From Actinomadura graeca (GTDB lineage: Bacteria > Actinomycetota > Actinomycetes > Streptosporangiales > Streptosporangiaceae), in assembly GCF_019175365.1 (NCBI RefSeq), contig NZ_CP059572.1, positions 5,022,001 to 5,086,000 of the forward strand: a stretch of 64,000 nucleotides of DNA, written 5' to 3'. The notes beneath the pieces are model-generated. The model was not told where the DNA came from and did not search any database. It saw only the letters and a list, made by a program, of their open reading frames with translations. Both the position numbers and the translations under genes were made by a program. Of the stretch, positions 45,074 through 57,227 are shown piece by piece. The stretch's first letter is position 1. Each line of letters starts with the position of its first letter.

Positions 45074-47644
45074 CTATCCGGGGGGCCGCTCCCGCCCATT
45101 CTGGGGAAGCAGGAGGAGGGCACGCGCCTTTTCGGCGGCGGCGGTGCGGGTACGGGCGCCGAGTTTGCGGAGGACGGCCGAGACGTGGTGGGCGACGGTG
45201 CGTTCGGACAGGTGCAGCGCGGCGGCGATCTCGCGATTGGTGGCGCCCTCGGCAACCCAGATGAGGACCTGCTGCTCGCGCGCCGTTAACCCGGCCGGAT
45301 GAGCGCGGGTGGACGGACGGGGGCCCCGCGGGGTGGGCGCGCCCCGGGCGGTCCGCTCGCGCGCGAAGGCGCGGGCGGCCGCGCCGGCGCCGAGGCGCTG
45401 GAGGGCGCCGATCGCCTCGCGGGCCGAGGTGGGGTCGCCGGGCAGCGCGGCCAGGGCCGCCTCGTACGGGGCCTTGAGCCGCTGCCAGGCGTGGACGGCG
45501 CCGTTCCAGTCCCCGGCGAGCTCCAGGCGGACGGGCGCGGGCAGGCCGTTGTGCGAAGGCGGCGGCTGCCCGCCGCGCATGGCCCAGAGGGCGAGCTCAC
45601 CCGCCACGCGGGGGATCTGCCTGACCCCCGGGTGCGTCAGCCCGGAGCGGACGTGGGCGAGGAGGGCGTCGCGGTCGCCGCGCAACCAGGCCGCCTCGGC
45701 GAGCGCCGCCTCCACCCACGGCAGCCGGTAGGTGTCGCCGGACTCGGCGAGCGCCGCGCGCGCCCGGGTCAGCAGACCCTCGGCGTCATGCCCGCGGCGC
45801 AGCTCGGCCGTCGCCTGGACGGCCGGTGCCAGGCACGCCTCCATGAGCGGGGTGCACTGGGCCCTGACCGCCCACTCGGCGGCCTCGGGCAGATGCCCCT
45901 GGTCGAGGAGGCTGCGGGCGAGGCAGCCGGCGGCGAGGTCGCGGGCGCGGGGGGCCTGGATCTCCTCGAAGAAGGCGAGGGCCTCGGCGAGGGTCGTCTC
46001 GATCCGGACGTGGTCGCGGTTGAGGGAGGCCACGATGAACGCCACCGCGTACCCGCGGACGGCCTCGAAGTGCCAGCCCTCGGCACGGCAGCGCCGCAGG
46101 CAGTCGGTGAGCGTGCCGTCGTCGGCGTGGCCCCGGAACCCCCGCGCGTGGGCGAGGCCGATCATCACGTCCACGCAGACCTGGTCCAGCCCGGCCTCGG
46201 CGGCGTGCCGTAACGCGACCGGGGCGTGCTCGATCCCGGCCGCCGGATCGAGCCCGCAGCCCTCGATCGCGACCAGCCCCGCCCAGGCGCGGGCCAGCTC
46301 GGCGGCGTCGCCGTCCTCCAGGAGCCTGATCGCCTCCAGCAGCACGCGCCGGGCGTCCTGCCAGCGGTCGAACTCCCACAAAGGCTGGTTGAGCAGCCGC
46401 AGCGCGCGGCCCTGGATCGAGCGGTCCCGCAGCCGCCTGCCTAGCGCCGCCGCCTCCTCCAGCGCGGCGGCGGACCGCTCGGGACGTCCCGCGAGCCACC
46501 CGGCGTGGCCGAACCCGATCAGCAGCTCGGCGCGTTCGGCGGCCGGCGCCTCGTGCGCGAGGGCGCGCTCGTACTGCTTCGCCGCGTCGGCGTGGCACCC
46601 GAGCCGCTGCGCCTCCCGCGCCGCGCACATGGCATGCCGGACGGTCTCCCGCCCGAGCCCGGCCCGCTCGGCGTGGTGCGCCAGCCGCGCGTGCTCCGGC
46701 TCCCCCTCGGCGCGCAGCGCGTCCACCACCCGCGCGTGAAGGGCGGTGCGCCGCGCGGGCGGGAGCGACTCCTCCACCGCCTGGCGGGTGAGGTCGTGCT
46801 GGAAGGCGACCTTGCCCGCCCCCGCGTCCACGAGGACGCCGTGCGCCAGGCACTGCTCCAGCGATCCGCGCGCCCCCGGCGCCACCTTCTCCAGGAGCGC
46901 GAGCGTGATCACCTGGCCGATCACGGCGGCCGCCTCGACCGTGTGCCGGGCCCGCTCCTCCAGGCGCGCCATCCGCGCCCGCGTCGCGTCGCGCACCGAC
47001 CGCGGCGGCTCGCCGAGCGCGGCCACCGCCTCCACCACGAGGAAGGGGTTCCCGCCGGTGACGGCGAACAGCCGCGGCGCGTCCAGCCCGGCGGGCGCGG
47101 CGAGCCGCGCGACGGCCGCCTCGGACAGGCGGGCCAGCCGGAGCCGGGGGACGGCCGCCAGATCGCCGACCAGGATCGCCAGCTGGGGATGGGCGCCGAG
47201 CCCGTCGTCGCGGTAGGTGGCGAGGAGCGTCACCGGGAGCGAGCGGACGGTCCGCGCCAGCAGGCGCACCACGTCCAGCGTCGCGGCGTCCGCCCACTGC
47301 AGGTCCTCGATCACCACGACGGCCGGACCGGCCCGGCCGAGCGCCGCGGTCAGGTCACCGGCCAGCACCCGCCGGTCGCCGTCGCCGAGCCCGGACGTGC
47401 CGGCGCCGGTCGCCTCCAGCAGGGCGCGCACCGGGGCCAGCGGCACCGGGACCGACAGTGGCTCGCAGCCCGTCACGATGAAGCGGACGCGGCGCCCGAG
47501 GCGGTCCCGCAGGGCCGTGACCAGCGACGTCTTCCCGATCCCGGCCTCGCCGGAGACCAGGACGAGCGTGCCCCGGGCCTCCTTCACGCACGCCACGATC
47601 TGTCCCAGGCGGGACAATTCGCGCTCGCGTTCCAGGAGCAGCAC
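45074..47644 (-). CDS. LuxR-family ATPase regulator (LAL type)
   Basis: 856 residues from a GTG at 47644; an in-frame TAG four codons upstream leaves no earlier start. Walker A SGEAGIGKTSLV lies near residue 35 and VVVIEDLQWAD is Walker B. A long TPR-like middle follows, and the C-terminal LuxR HTH is LTAREQQVLIWVAEGATNRE then LHLSERTVAHHV. LAL proteins are often pathway-specific activators of polyketide and peptide clusters. Confidence 0.94.
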   Translation of the reverse strand: MLLLERERELSRLGQIVACVKEARGTLVLVSGEAGIGKTSLVTALRDRLGRRVRFIVTGCEPLSVPVPLAPVRALLEATGAGTSGLGDGDRRVLAGDLTAALGRAGPAVVVIEDLQWADAATLDVVRLLARTVRSLPVTLLATYRDDGLGAHPQLAILVGDLAAVPRLRLARLSEAAVARLAAPAGLDAPRLFAVTGGNPFLVVEAVAALGEPPRSVRDATRARMARLEERARHTVEAAAVIGQVITLALLEKVAPGARGSLEQCLAHGVLVDAGAGKVAFQHDLTRQAVEESLPPARRTALHARVVDALRAEGEPEHARLAHHAERAGLGRETVRHAMCAAREAQRLGCHADAAKQYERALAHEAPAAERAELLIGFGHAGWLAGRPERSAAALEEAAALGRRLRDRSIQGRALRLLNQPLWEFDRWQDARRVLLEAIRLLEDGDAAELARAWAGLVAIEGCGLDPAAGIEHAPVALRHAAEAGLDQVCVDVMIGLAHARGFRGHADDGTLTDCLRRCRAEGWHFEAVRGYAVAFIVASLNRDHVRIETTLAEALAFFEEIQAPRARDLAAGCLARSLLDQGHLPEAAEWAVRAQCTPLMEACLAPAVQATAELRRGHDAEGLLTRARAALAESGDTYRLPWVEAALAEAAWLRGDRDALLAHVRSGLTHPGVRQIPRVAGELALWAMRGGQPPPSHNGLPAPVRLELAGDWNGAVHAWQRLKAPYEAALAALPGDPTSAREAIGALQRLGAGAAARAFARERTARGAPTPRGPRPSTRAHPAGLTAREQQVLIWVAEGATNREIAAALHLSERTVAHHVSAVLRKLGARTRTAAAEKARALLLLPQNGRERPPG

Positions 47645-47975
47645 GTCCGCATGCTAGTGCGATCAAGGCGACCGCGTCCCTCCCCGTCCGGTGGCGGCCA
47701 CCGCCGGAAGGGGGGCGTCATCTTTCCTCCCCGGAAGGGTTGCCCGTCGCGCGACGGCAGGCTAACGTTCGGCTATCCGATAGGAAAGTTTCCTATCCGA
47801 TGGAGCTCCCATGCCACGCTCCCCGCCCCGCCGCCCGCCGCGCCCCGGCCGTCTCACCGAGGGCCGGCGGACCCGCCTCCCGGACCTTGCCCGGCCCCCC
47901 GCCAGGGCTCTCCCGGCCGCCGCCAGCCGGCGGCCGCGCAGAAACCCGTCCCACCCCAACGCAAGGAACCCCCGC
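47645..47975. other. Divergent promoter region of the LAL and LPMO genes
   Basis: About 330 bp. It holds the GATAGGAAA palindrome described separately. The rest is a low-complexity Pro/Arg-coding frame with no evidence of being a gene. Confidence 0.5.
47779..47797. promoter_or_regulatory. Palindrome GATAGGAAA-G-TTTCCTATC upstream of the LPMO-chitinase pair
   Basis: Perfect 9-bp arms with a single central base, about 180 bp upstream of the LPMO start. From memory it resembles the AGGAAAGTTTCCT-type boxes found before chitosanase and chitinase genes in actinomycetes (ROK-type repressors such as CsnR); not verified. Confidence 0.6.
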
Positions 47976-48488
47976 ATGAAGACTTCAAGGCGCAGGTACG
48001 CCGCGGCCGCGGCGGGCCTGGTGATCTCCCCCGCCGTCGCCGTCCTGCTCCCCGCGGCGACCGCCCTCGCCCACGGCTACGTCTCCGCGCCCCCGAGCCG
48101 GCAGGCGCAGTGCGCGCAGAAGACCGTGCAGTGCGGACAGATCCAGTACGAGCCGCAAAGCGTCGAAGGGCCGAAGGGCCTGCGCAGTTGCAGCGGCGGC
48201 AACGGACGCTTCTCCGACCTCGACGACGACGGCAAGGCGTGGAAGGCCGCCACCGTCGGCAAGTCGGTCACCTTCACCTGGACGTTCACCGCGAAACACC
48301 CGTCCCGTGACTACGAGTACTACATCGGCAACACCCGCGTCGGGATGTTCAAGGGCGACCGGTCCTCGCTCGTGGCGCACACGGTGGACCTGAGCGCGTT
48401 CACCGGACGCCAGAAGGTGCTGGCGATCTGGAACATCGCCGACACCGCCAACGCCTTCTACGCCTGCATCGACCTAGAGGTCCAGTGA
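47976..48488 (+). CDS. AA10 lytic polysaccharide monooxygenase (chitin-binding protein)
   Basis: 170 residues, ATG with AAGGA upstream. A Tat-like or Sec signal (TSRRRYAAAAAGLVISPAVA) ends at ALA, exposing His33 as the first residue of the mature protein (HGYVSAPPSRQ). The second copper ligand is His135 in LVAHTVDLS, and the end motif ADTANAFYACIDLEV is typical. It cleaves crystalline chitin or cellulose oxidatively. Its stop overlaps an ATG of the chitinase frame. Confidence 0.95.
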   Translation: MKTSRRRYAAAAAGLVISPAVAVLLPAATALAHGYVSAPPSRQAQCAQKTVQCGQIQYEPQSVEGPKGLRSCSGGNGRFSDLDDDGKAWKAATVGKSVTFTWTFTAKHPSRDYEYYIGNTRVGMFKGDRSSLVAHTVDLSAFTGRQKVLAIWNIADTANAFYACIDLEVQ

Positions 48489-48523
48489 TGGCGGACCGGA
48501 CGGGCCCCCGAAGGGGTGATCAG

Positions 48524-49285
48524 GTGCGACGTGCCGTGACCCTGCTCGGCGCCGCGCTGCTCTCGGCGGCGGCGGTTCCGGCCGCGCTGCCCGCGCCGCC
48601 CGCATCCGCCGCGGAGTGCGCGACGGTGCGGGACTGCGACGGGCCGTCCGTCCGGCAGTCCTCCGCGGACTTCGTGGTGAGCGAGTCCCAGTTCACGAGC
48701 ATGTTCCCGAACCGGAACGCCTTCTACACCTACGGCGGCCTGACCGCGGCGATGACGTCCTATCCGGGATTCGCCAACACCGGAAGCGACACCGTCAAAA
48801 AGCAGGAGGCCGCCGCCTTCCTCGCCAACGTCAACCACGAGACCGGCGGTCTCGTCCATATCGTCGAGCAGAACAAGGACAACTACCCGCACTATTGCGA
48901 CGCCGGTCAGCCCTATGGCTGCCCGGCGGGACGCGCCGCCTACTACGGGCGCGGACCCATCCAGCTGAGCTGGAACTTCAACTACAAGGCCGCAGGGGAC
49001 GCCCTCAAAATCGACCTGCTGAACAACCCGTACCTCGTGGAACGGGACGCGGCGGTGTCGTGGAAGAGCGCCCTCTGGTACTGGATGACCCAGAAGGGCC
49101 CGGGGACCATGACCGGGCACGACGCGATGGTCAACAGCCGCGGATTCGGCCAGACGATCCGCAGCATCAACGGTGCCTTGGAATGCGACGGCAGGAATCC
49201 CGCCCAGGTGCAGAGCAGGGTGGACGCGTACAAGCGTTTCACCCAGCTTCTCGGCGTGGCTCCCGGCGCCGACCTGACCTGCTGA
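48524..49285 (+). CDS. Secreted GH19 family chitinase
   Basis: 253 residues from a GTG with AAGGGG at correct spacing; ATG 48488 is an alternative that overlaps the LPMO stop. A signal peptide ends near PPASA-A. The catalytic region FLANVNHETGG contains the general acid Glu, followed by AAYYGRGPIQLSWNFNYKAAG, the GH19 signature. No carbohydrate-binding module is attached. It forms a chitin-degrading pair with the LPMO upstream. Confidence 0.94.
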   Translation: MRRAVTLLGAALLSAAAVPAALPAPPASAAECATVRDCDGPSVRQSSADFVVSESQFTSMFPNRNAFYTYGGLTAAMTSYPGFANTGSDTVKKQEAAAFLANVNHETGGLVHIVEQNKDNYPHYCDAGQPYGCPAGRAAYYGRGPIQLSWNFNYKAAGDALKIDLLNNPYLVERDAAVSWKSALWYWMTQKGPGTMTGHDAMVNSRGFGQTIRSINGALECDGRNPAQVQSRVDAYKRFTQLLGVAPGADLTC

Positions 49286-49300
49286 CGCATTCCCCGCGAT

Positions 49301-49339
49301 GGCCCCCGGCATCCCCCGGCGACAAGGATGCCGGGGGCC
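49301..49339 (+). terminator. Strong hairpin terminator after the chitinase gene
   Basis: Perfect 14-bp arms (GGCCCCCGGCATCC at 49301-49314 and complement at 49326-49339) with an 11-nt loop, 16 bp after the chitinase stop. Confidence 0.8.
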
Positions 49340-49733
49340 CCGCACCGTCAACGCCGGCTCTCCGCCCCCTCGCGCCGCGCCGTCACCGACGACGCCACGG
49401 CGACCGACCCCCACAGCGGCGCCGCGACCGAGACATGCCTGATCAGCGCGGAACCGATCGCCGCGTCAAATAACTGGTCGCATCCACTGAACCGGTCATC
49501 ACGGTCAGCAGGACGAGCAGCGCGGGCAGCGGTCCGCGATCGCGAGCTTCGGGCACCCGTCCATTCTCACGACCCACCAGGAAGGGCCGCGGAACGGCAT
49601 CGGCGCGACGGCCGCAGACTTTGCCCGGCCTTTCCCGGGACGAAGTGATCGGCGGTGATCACGGCCGTGATGATGGCCCTATGCCACGGCAAGCACATGG
49701 GCCCCGCGTCCCGCCCGCGCGCCGGAGAACGCG
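49340..49733. other. Intergenic region
   Basis: About 390 bp between the chitinase terminator and the ctaD remnant. No supported gene or clear regulatory site. Confidence 0.4.
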
Positions 49734-50348
49734 GTGACCTCCCTGGAGGAGCGGTGGCATCGGGGACCGCCGCCCGCCCGTCCGAGGACGTCCAAGGGAC
49801 GCCTCGTCGCGTCCTGGTTCTCCTCCACCGACCACAAGGTGATCGGGTACCTCTACCTCATCAGCTCGTGCACGTTCTTCCTGGTCGGCGGCGTGCTCGC
49901 GATGATCATCCGGGCCGAGCTGCTCGAACCCGGCCGCCAGCTGGTGAGCAACGAGCAGTTCAACCAGATGTTCACCATCCACGGCACGTTGCTCGTCCAG
50001 CACTGGCTCGGCGCCTGGGGAATGCCGCGGCGCTACGCCGACTACCCCGACCTGTTCACCACCCTGAACCAGGTCTCCTCGATCTGCTCCTTCGTCCTCG
50101 GCGCCTCGACCCTCCCCTTCTTCCTCAACATCTACGTCACCCGGAAGAAGGGCAGGAAACTGGCGGTGGACGACCCGTGGGGCAGCGGCAACTCACTTGA
50201 ATGGGCCACCTCCTGCCCCCCGCCGCGCCACAACTTCGACGCCATCCTCCGCATCCGCTCGGAACGCCCCGCCTTCGACCTGCACCACCCCCGCCTCGGC
50301 ACCGACGAGGCCCTCGCCGCGGCCGGAGCCACCAAGGCGAGGGACTGA
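49734..50348 (+). pseudogene. Internally deleted cytochrome c oxidase subunit I (ctaD remnant)
   Basis: 204 residues, against about 570 for full CtaD. Residues 1-87 match the CtaD N-terminus ([28 protein letters not shown]) and residues 88-204 match the extreme C-terminal part ([47 protein letters not shown]). The central block with the other heme a, heme a3 and CuB ligands is missing, so it cannot be a working oxidase. The join keeps the frame and a plausible ribosome site (GGAGAAC) is present, so a small membrane protein may still be made. Confidence 0.85.
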
Positions 50349-50352
50349 TCCG

Positions 50353-50616
50353 ATGCGCCGCCCGGCATCCCTTCTCTGGACCTGCGCGTCCGGCCTCCTG
50401 GCAGCGCACATTCTCTACAGGCTGAGCGCCGGAGACCACGTCCACACGGCCGTCCTGATCCTGGCCGCCTGCTTGGCCGTCCTCCTGTTCCGCCACGCCA
50501 CCACCCGCACCAAACCCCTCAAGCAAGCCACCCCCCGTCCCCCGCGCCCAAGCTGGCTCCCCCTCATAGCCGCCGCCACAATCGCCCTCCTAGTCCTAAC
50601 CCTCGCCCTAACCTGA
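50353..50616 (+). CDS. Small two-helix membrane protein
   Basis: 87 residues from ATG 50353. Hydrophobic segments LLWTCASGLLAAHILY, TAVLILAACLAVLLF and a C-terminal LIAAATIALLVLTLAL are separated by a Pro/Arg-rich stretch. It starts 4 bp after the ctaD remnant and may be cotranscribed. No family recognised. Confidence 0.55.
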   Translation: MRRPASLLWTCASGLLAAHILYRLSAGDHVHTAVLILAACLAVLLFRHATTRTKPLKQATPRPPRPSWLPLIAAATIALLVLTLALT

Positions 50617-50701
50617 CCCCCCACCGCATCCCACGCGCCACTCCGTCCCCCGCGTCGAAAACCGCCCCATCGCCCCCTCGGCTTCGATCGCGTATCGCGG
50701 T

Positions 50702-50947
50702 GTCCTGGTCCGGGATTACGTTCACCCCCATGTCGCCGCGCTGGCCTCCGAGGTCGTCGACGACTTCCTGTCCGCGGGGCGGGTACTCCCGGAACTCGCC
50801 CGTGGGAAGACCGCCGTGCCCGACCCGAAGCCCGAATGGCTGGACGAGGCCATTTCCGAGTACCGGGACAACATGCTGCCGGGCGATCCGCCGATGCTGG
50901 CGGCCTTGGAGCGCCTGGGGCAGCGGCCGTTCGCGGGGAGCAGATGA
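50702..50947 (+). pseudogene. Headless gene fragment upstream of the phosphoribosyltransferase-like gene
   Basis: A frame open from a TAA at 50609 to TGA at 50945 encodes protein-like sequence (VRDYVHPHVAALASEVVDDF, DEAISEYRDNMLPGDPPM) but has no start codon before a GTG at 50816. It ends 3 bp before the next gene's start. It looks like the 3' end of a gene that lost its beginning, or a 43-residue protein starting at 50816. I cannot name the family. Confidence 0.4.
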
Positions 50948-50950
50948 GAC

Positions 50951-51621
50951 GTGAGAACCGAATGGGGCGAGAGCGTCGCGGAGCCCCTCGGCGGTGGCCG
51001 GGACGGCCCGCGCGTCTACATCGTCCACAACGCCGCGCTGGAGGACCTTCTCTTCGACCGCAACCTCACCGGAGTCGGCTTCCGGCGCGCATGCCTGCGC
51101 TGTAGCCGGTACTTCGTCGGCCACCTGGCCGACGAGTGCCCGCCCGAGGACACCGCCGAGTTGATGATCCTCAGCAAGGGCCTGGTCTACCAGCTCGGTG
51201 AGGCGATGGCGGCGGAGACCGGCCGCACGCTTCCCACCAACATGATCGCGACATCGCGCGCCGACGTCTCCCCTGACACCGCGCGGATCGATGTGCCGTA
51301 CACCTGCTTCGACGCGCCCGCCGACGTCCTGATCATCGGAGACACCGTCGCGTCCGGGGCCACGATCGTCGCGGCGCTCGGCCGGTGCCTCGACGCCCAC
51401 CCGCTCCGGCGCGTCTACGTCGTCTCGTACGCCGGGACGTTGCTCGGAGCGGCCAGGATCGCGAAGTTCTGCGTGCGCCACGAGGTCGAGCCGACGTTCC
51501 TGTTCGGCCTGGCCGCGTTCGGGCTCGGCGACAACGGGTTCGACCTGGCGTTCCTGCATCCGGACACGATCACGCGCAGCAGGTGCACGAGCGCGCGGCC
51601 TACGAGCACGCCCTGCGGTGA
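50951..51621 (+). pseudogene. Phosphoribosyltransferase-like gene with a probable 3' frameshift
   Basis: From a GTG the frame gives a PRTase-like fold with a VLIIGDTVASGATIVAALGR loop, the expected acidic PRPP-binding segment. After FLHPDTITR (about 51576) the frame becomes Pro/Arg-rich and runs to 51838 into the fur gene, whereas the +1 frame continues sensibly as VHERAAYEHALR and stops at 51621. A single lost base in the AGCAGG near 51580 explains this. The CLRCSRYFVGHLADECP part may bind zinc. Confidence 0.55.
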
Positions 51622-51694
51622 CCCCGCACCGACCGCACCACCGAGCCGTGAGGCAGGCGTAGAGCGCGCGATCGGGGGAAAGTGGGGTTGGATT

Positions 51695-51709
51695 CTTGAC
51701 TCGTTCAAG
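51695..51709. promoter_or_regulatory. FurA-type box and -35 region upstream of furA
   Basis: CTTGA-CTCGT-TCAAG is a 5-5-5 inverted repeat; its TTGACT can be the -35 element. It lies about 23 bp before the furA start, the position expected for autoregulation by FurA/CatR-type repressors. Confidence 0.6.
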
Positions 51710-51731
51710 AAAGTGAGCCAGCCTTGGCTGC

Positions 51732-54427
<2,696 letters not shown>

Positions 54428-54435
54428 TCCAGGGG

Positions 54436-54469
54436 CGTCCGGGCCGGTCCGCAGGGACCGGCCCGGACG
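54436..54469. terminator. Bidirectional terminator between katG and the second fur gene
   Basis: Perfect 15-bp arms (CGTCCGGGCCGGTCC at 54436-54450 and complement at 54455-54469) around a 4-nt loop, 8 bp after the katG stop and before the stop of the convergent fur gene. Confidence 0.85.
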
Positions 54470-54498
54470 TCTGCCGGACGTCGGCCGGCGGCCGGGGA

Positions 54499-54933
54499 TC
54501 AGGCGGTTTCCGGGCGGCAATTCGGGCACAGGCCCCAGAAGGTGACGTCGGCCTCGTCGACGAGGTAGCCGGCGTCGTCCACGGCCTCCAGGCAGGGCGG
54601 ATGCCCGACGGCGCAGTCGACGTCCTTGACCGCCCCGCAGTTCCGGCACACCAGGTGGTGGTGGTTGTCGCCGACGCGTCCCTCGTAGCGGGCCGGGCTC
54701 CCGGCCGGTTCGATGCGGCGCAGCAGGCCCGCCGCGGTGAGCGCGTGGAGCGCCTCGTACACGGCCTGGAGGGAGATGTGGCCGACGCGGTCGCGCACGC
54801 CTCCGGCGACGGCCTCGGCCTCCAGGTGGTCGCCCTCCCGGACGGTCTCCAGCAGTGCCACCCGCGCGGCCGTCACCCGCAGGCCGACGGCGCGCAGCTC
54901 GTCGGCGGTGGTGGGGGTCCGGGGTGCGGTCAT
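54499..54933 (-). CDS. Second Fur-family regulator
   Basis: 144 residues from ATG 54933. Very similar to the FurA upstream of katG: VGDNHHHLVCRNCGAVKDVD, DCAVGHPPCL and FWGLCPNC are shared almost exactly. The DNA-reading helix differs (ISLQAVYEALHALTAAGLL against VSHQAVYDSLHTLTAAGLV). It is convergent with katG and separated by a terminator, so it does not share the katG transcript. Confidence 0.92.
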   Translation of the reverse strand: MTAPRTPTTADELRAVGLRVTAARVALLETVREGDHLEAEAVAGGVRDRVGHISLQAVYEALHALTAAGLLRRIEPAGSPARYEGRVGDNHHHLVCRNCGAVKDVDCAVGHPPCLEAVDDAGYLVDEADVTFWGLCPNCRPETA

Positions 54934-55301
54934 GGCGCCGAACCTGCCTTCGTGGACGCGGACGATTCGAACGTCGGACGCCGTAAGTGTAAGTCAGGAT
55001 CCAATTCGGCCGGTTCCGCGGACCGGGCGCCGGGCGCCGGGCGTGCGGACGCGGCGGGCCGAGGTGACCGGCTGTGGCGCGATTGGCCGGGAATAAAGAA
55101 TTAGATTCACGTATAGATGGCGGGAAAACGCCACCGGAGTGGATTCGGGCGATCATAGGCGGTCCGCCGAGTAGACTCCGGCCATGACCCGATTGGGGAC
55201 ACCCCGCAGGTCCAGGGACATCGGCGCCGGGTCCGCGGCGCGCGGGCGCGGTGACAATGGCGCCGGTGCCTTTCATCTTCACTTCGATGACGGTTCGTGA
55301 T
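54934..55301. other. Divergent promoter region of fur and SARP genes
   Basis: About 370 bp. Around 55090-55130 it is AT-rich (AATAAAGAATTAGATTCACG), a likely promoter zone. The real start of the SARP gene may lie inside this stretch (in-frame ATGs at 55251, 55257 and 55287). Confidence 0.45.
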
Positions 55302-57227
55302 ATGGAGCCCGGCGGGAATTCCCGGCTGAGGTTCGGCGTGCTCGGCCCGCTCGTGGTGCACCGGGGCGGCGAGCCCGTCCCGGTCGGGGCGGCCAAGCAG
55401 CGGTCGCTGCTCGCCGCGCTGCTGCTGCGCGCCGGGCGGTCGGTGTCGGTCGACGAGCTGGCCGAGTGCGTCTGGGCGGACGAGACGCCCCGGCGGATGG
55501 TGTCGACGCTGCGCGTGTACCTCATGCGGCTGCGGCGGCTCCTGGGCGAGCCGGAGCTGATCGAGACCACGTCGACCGGGTACGTGCTGCGGATCCGGGA
55601 CGAGGACCTCGACCTCGGCAGGTTCGAGGATCTCGCGGCGCGGGGCACGGCGGCCGCGGAGCGGGGCGAGCTGGACACCGCCGTCGCGTTGTTCGACCGG
55701 GCACTGGCCGAGTGGCGCGGCCCGGCCCTCGCGGACGTCGACTCCGAGCTCCTCCACCGGGTCGAGGCGCCCCGGCTCCAGGACCGCGAGCTGGACGTCG
55801 AGGCCGCGAGGAACGACGCCGTGCTGCGCAAGGGCGGGCACCGCGACCTCGTCGGGCCGTTGCGGAAGCTGACGGAGCAGCACCCGCTCCGCGAGCGGTT
55901 CTGGGCCCAGCTCATGCTCGCGCTGTACCGGTCGGGTGGCCGGGACGAGGCGCTGGAGGCGTACCACAACCTGCGCGGCCTGCTCGCCGAGCGGCTCGGC
56001 ATCGACCCCGGGCCGGAGGCGGAGGGCCTCCACGCGGCGATCCTCGCCCGCGATCCGGCGCTCGAACCGCCGCCCGCCGCGCGGGAGCCGACGCCGTCCC
56101 AGGTGGCGCCGGTGGTCGCCGACTTCGTGGGCCGCGACGCCGAGGCGGAGACGATCATCGGGCTGCTCGACGCGGGCGCCACGAACGCGACCATGCCCGT
56201 GGTGACGGTGTGCGGGCCGCCCGGGGTCGGGAAGACGGCGCTGGCGTCGTACGTGGCGCGGCGGTGCCGGGCGCGGTTCCCCGGCGGGCAGCTGTTCGCC
56301 GACCTGCGCGGGCACTCGTCCGGCGCGCCGCGTCCGACGGCCTCGGTCCTCGCCGGGTTCCTGCGGGCGCTCGGCGTGCCGCCCGGCGAGGTCCCCGCCG
56401 ACCAGGACGAGTGCGCCGCCCTCTACCGGACGCTGCTAGACGGCCGGCGGGTGCTGGTGGTGCTCGACGGCGTCGCCTCCGCCGAGGAGGTCAGGCCGCT
56501 GCTGCCGGGCGCCCCCGGCTGCGCGGTGCTGGTGACGAGCCGGCAGGAGCTGCGCGGCCTGATCGTGACCAACGACGCGCGGCTGGTGCCGCTGGGGGTC
56601 CTCGATCCGGACGCGGCGTTCGGGCTGCTGGCCCGGATCCTGGGCGAGGACGTCGTCGCGGCGCGGCCCGGCGCCGTCGAGCGGCTGGCGGAGATGTGCG
56701 GCCACCTGCCGCTGGCGCTGCGGATGGCGGCGGCGACGCTGGTCGGCCGCCCGCAGGCCGACGTGGACGCCTACGTCCGCGGGTTCCGTCCCGGCGACCT
56801 GCTGGCCGGGCTCAACGCCGAGGGCGACGAGGTGGCCACCCGGGCGGCGTTCGACCTGTCCTACGCCGAGCTCCCGCCTCCGCTCCAGGCGACGTTCCGG
56901 CTGGTGGGGCGGCTTCCCGGCCCCGACTTCACGCCGGAGGCGGTGGCGGCGCTGGCGGGTGTGCCCGTCGTGGTGGCGGCGCGGCATCTGGAGCGGCTCG
57001 CGAAGGCCAACCTGCTGCAACGCAGGCCCGGCGGCCGGTACCACGTCCACGACCTGCTGCGCGACTACGCGCTGCTGCGCCAGGCCGAGAAGGCCCGCGA
57101 CGAGCAGGCGCGGGCGGATGCCGCCGGCTGCCCGCCGGGCGCCCGCGCGCGCCGGTCGTCCCGCGCCCTGAGGCTCCGGGAAACGGGCATGCCGCGCGTC
57201 ACCTTGGGACGTTGCTGCCCGAGTTAG
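55302..57227 (+). CDS. SARP/BTAD regulator with NB-ARC, lacking the TPR part
   Basis: About 641 residues from ATG 55302 (MEPGGNSRLRFGVLGPLVV); earlier in-frame ATGs lack ribosome sites too. DNA-binding winged helix, BTAD (VDELAECVWADETPRRMVST), NB-ARC with GPPGVGKTALA and LVVLDGVASAEEV. The protein stops shortly after HVHDLLRDYALLRQAEK with a basic tail, where its neighbour continues into TPRs. Probably a cluster-linked activator. Confidence 0.88.
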   Translation: MEPGGNSRLRFGVLGPLVVHRGGEPVPVGAAKQRSLLAALLLRAGRSVSVDELAECVWADETPRRMVSTLRVYLMRLRRLLGEPELIETTSTGYVLRIRDEDLDLGRFEDLAARGTAAAERGELDTAVALFDRALAEWRGPALADVDSELLHRVEAPRLQDRELDVEAARNDAVLRKGGHRDLVGPLRKLTEQHPLRERFWAQLMLALYRSGGRDEALEAYHNLRGLLAERLGIDPGPEAEGLHAAILARDPALEPPPAAREPTPSQVAPVVADFVGRDAEAETIIGLLDAGATNATMPVVTVCGPPGVGKTALASYVARRCRARFPGGQLFADLRGHSSGAPRPTASVLAGFLRALGVPPGEVPADQDECAALYRTLLDGRRVLVVLDGVASAEEVRPLLPGAPGCAVLVTSRQELRGLIVTNDARLVPLGVLDPDAAFGLLARILGEDVVAARPGAVERLAEMCGHLPLALRMAAATLVGRPQADVDAYVRGFRPGDLLAGLNAEGDEVATRAAFDLSYAELPPPLQATFRLVGRLPGPDFTPEAVAALAGVPVVVAARHLERLAKANLLQRRPGGRYHVHDLLRDYALLRQAEKARDEQARADAAGCPPGARARRSSRALRLRETGMPRVTLGRCCPS

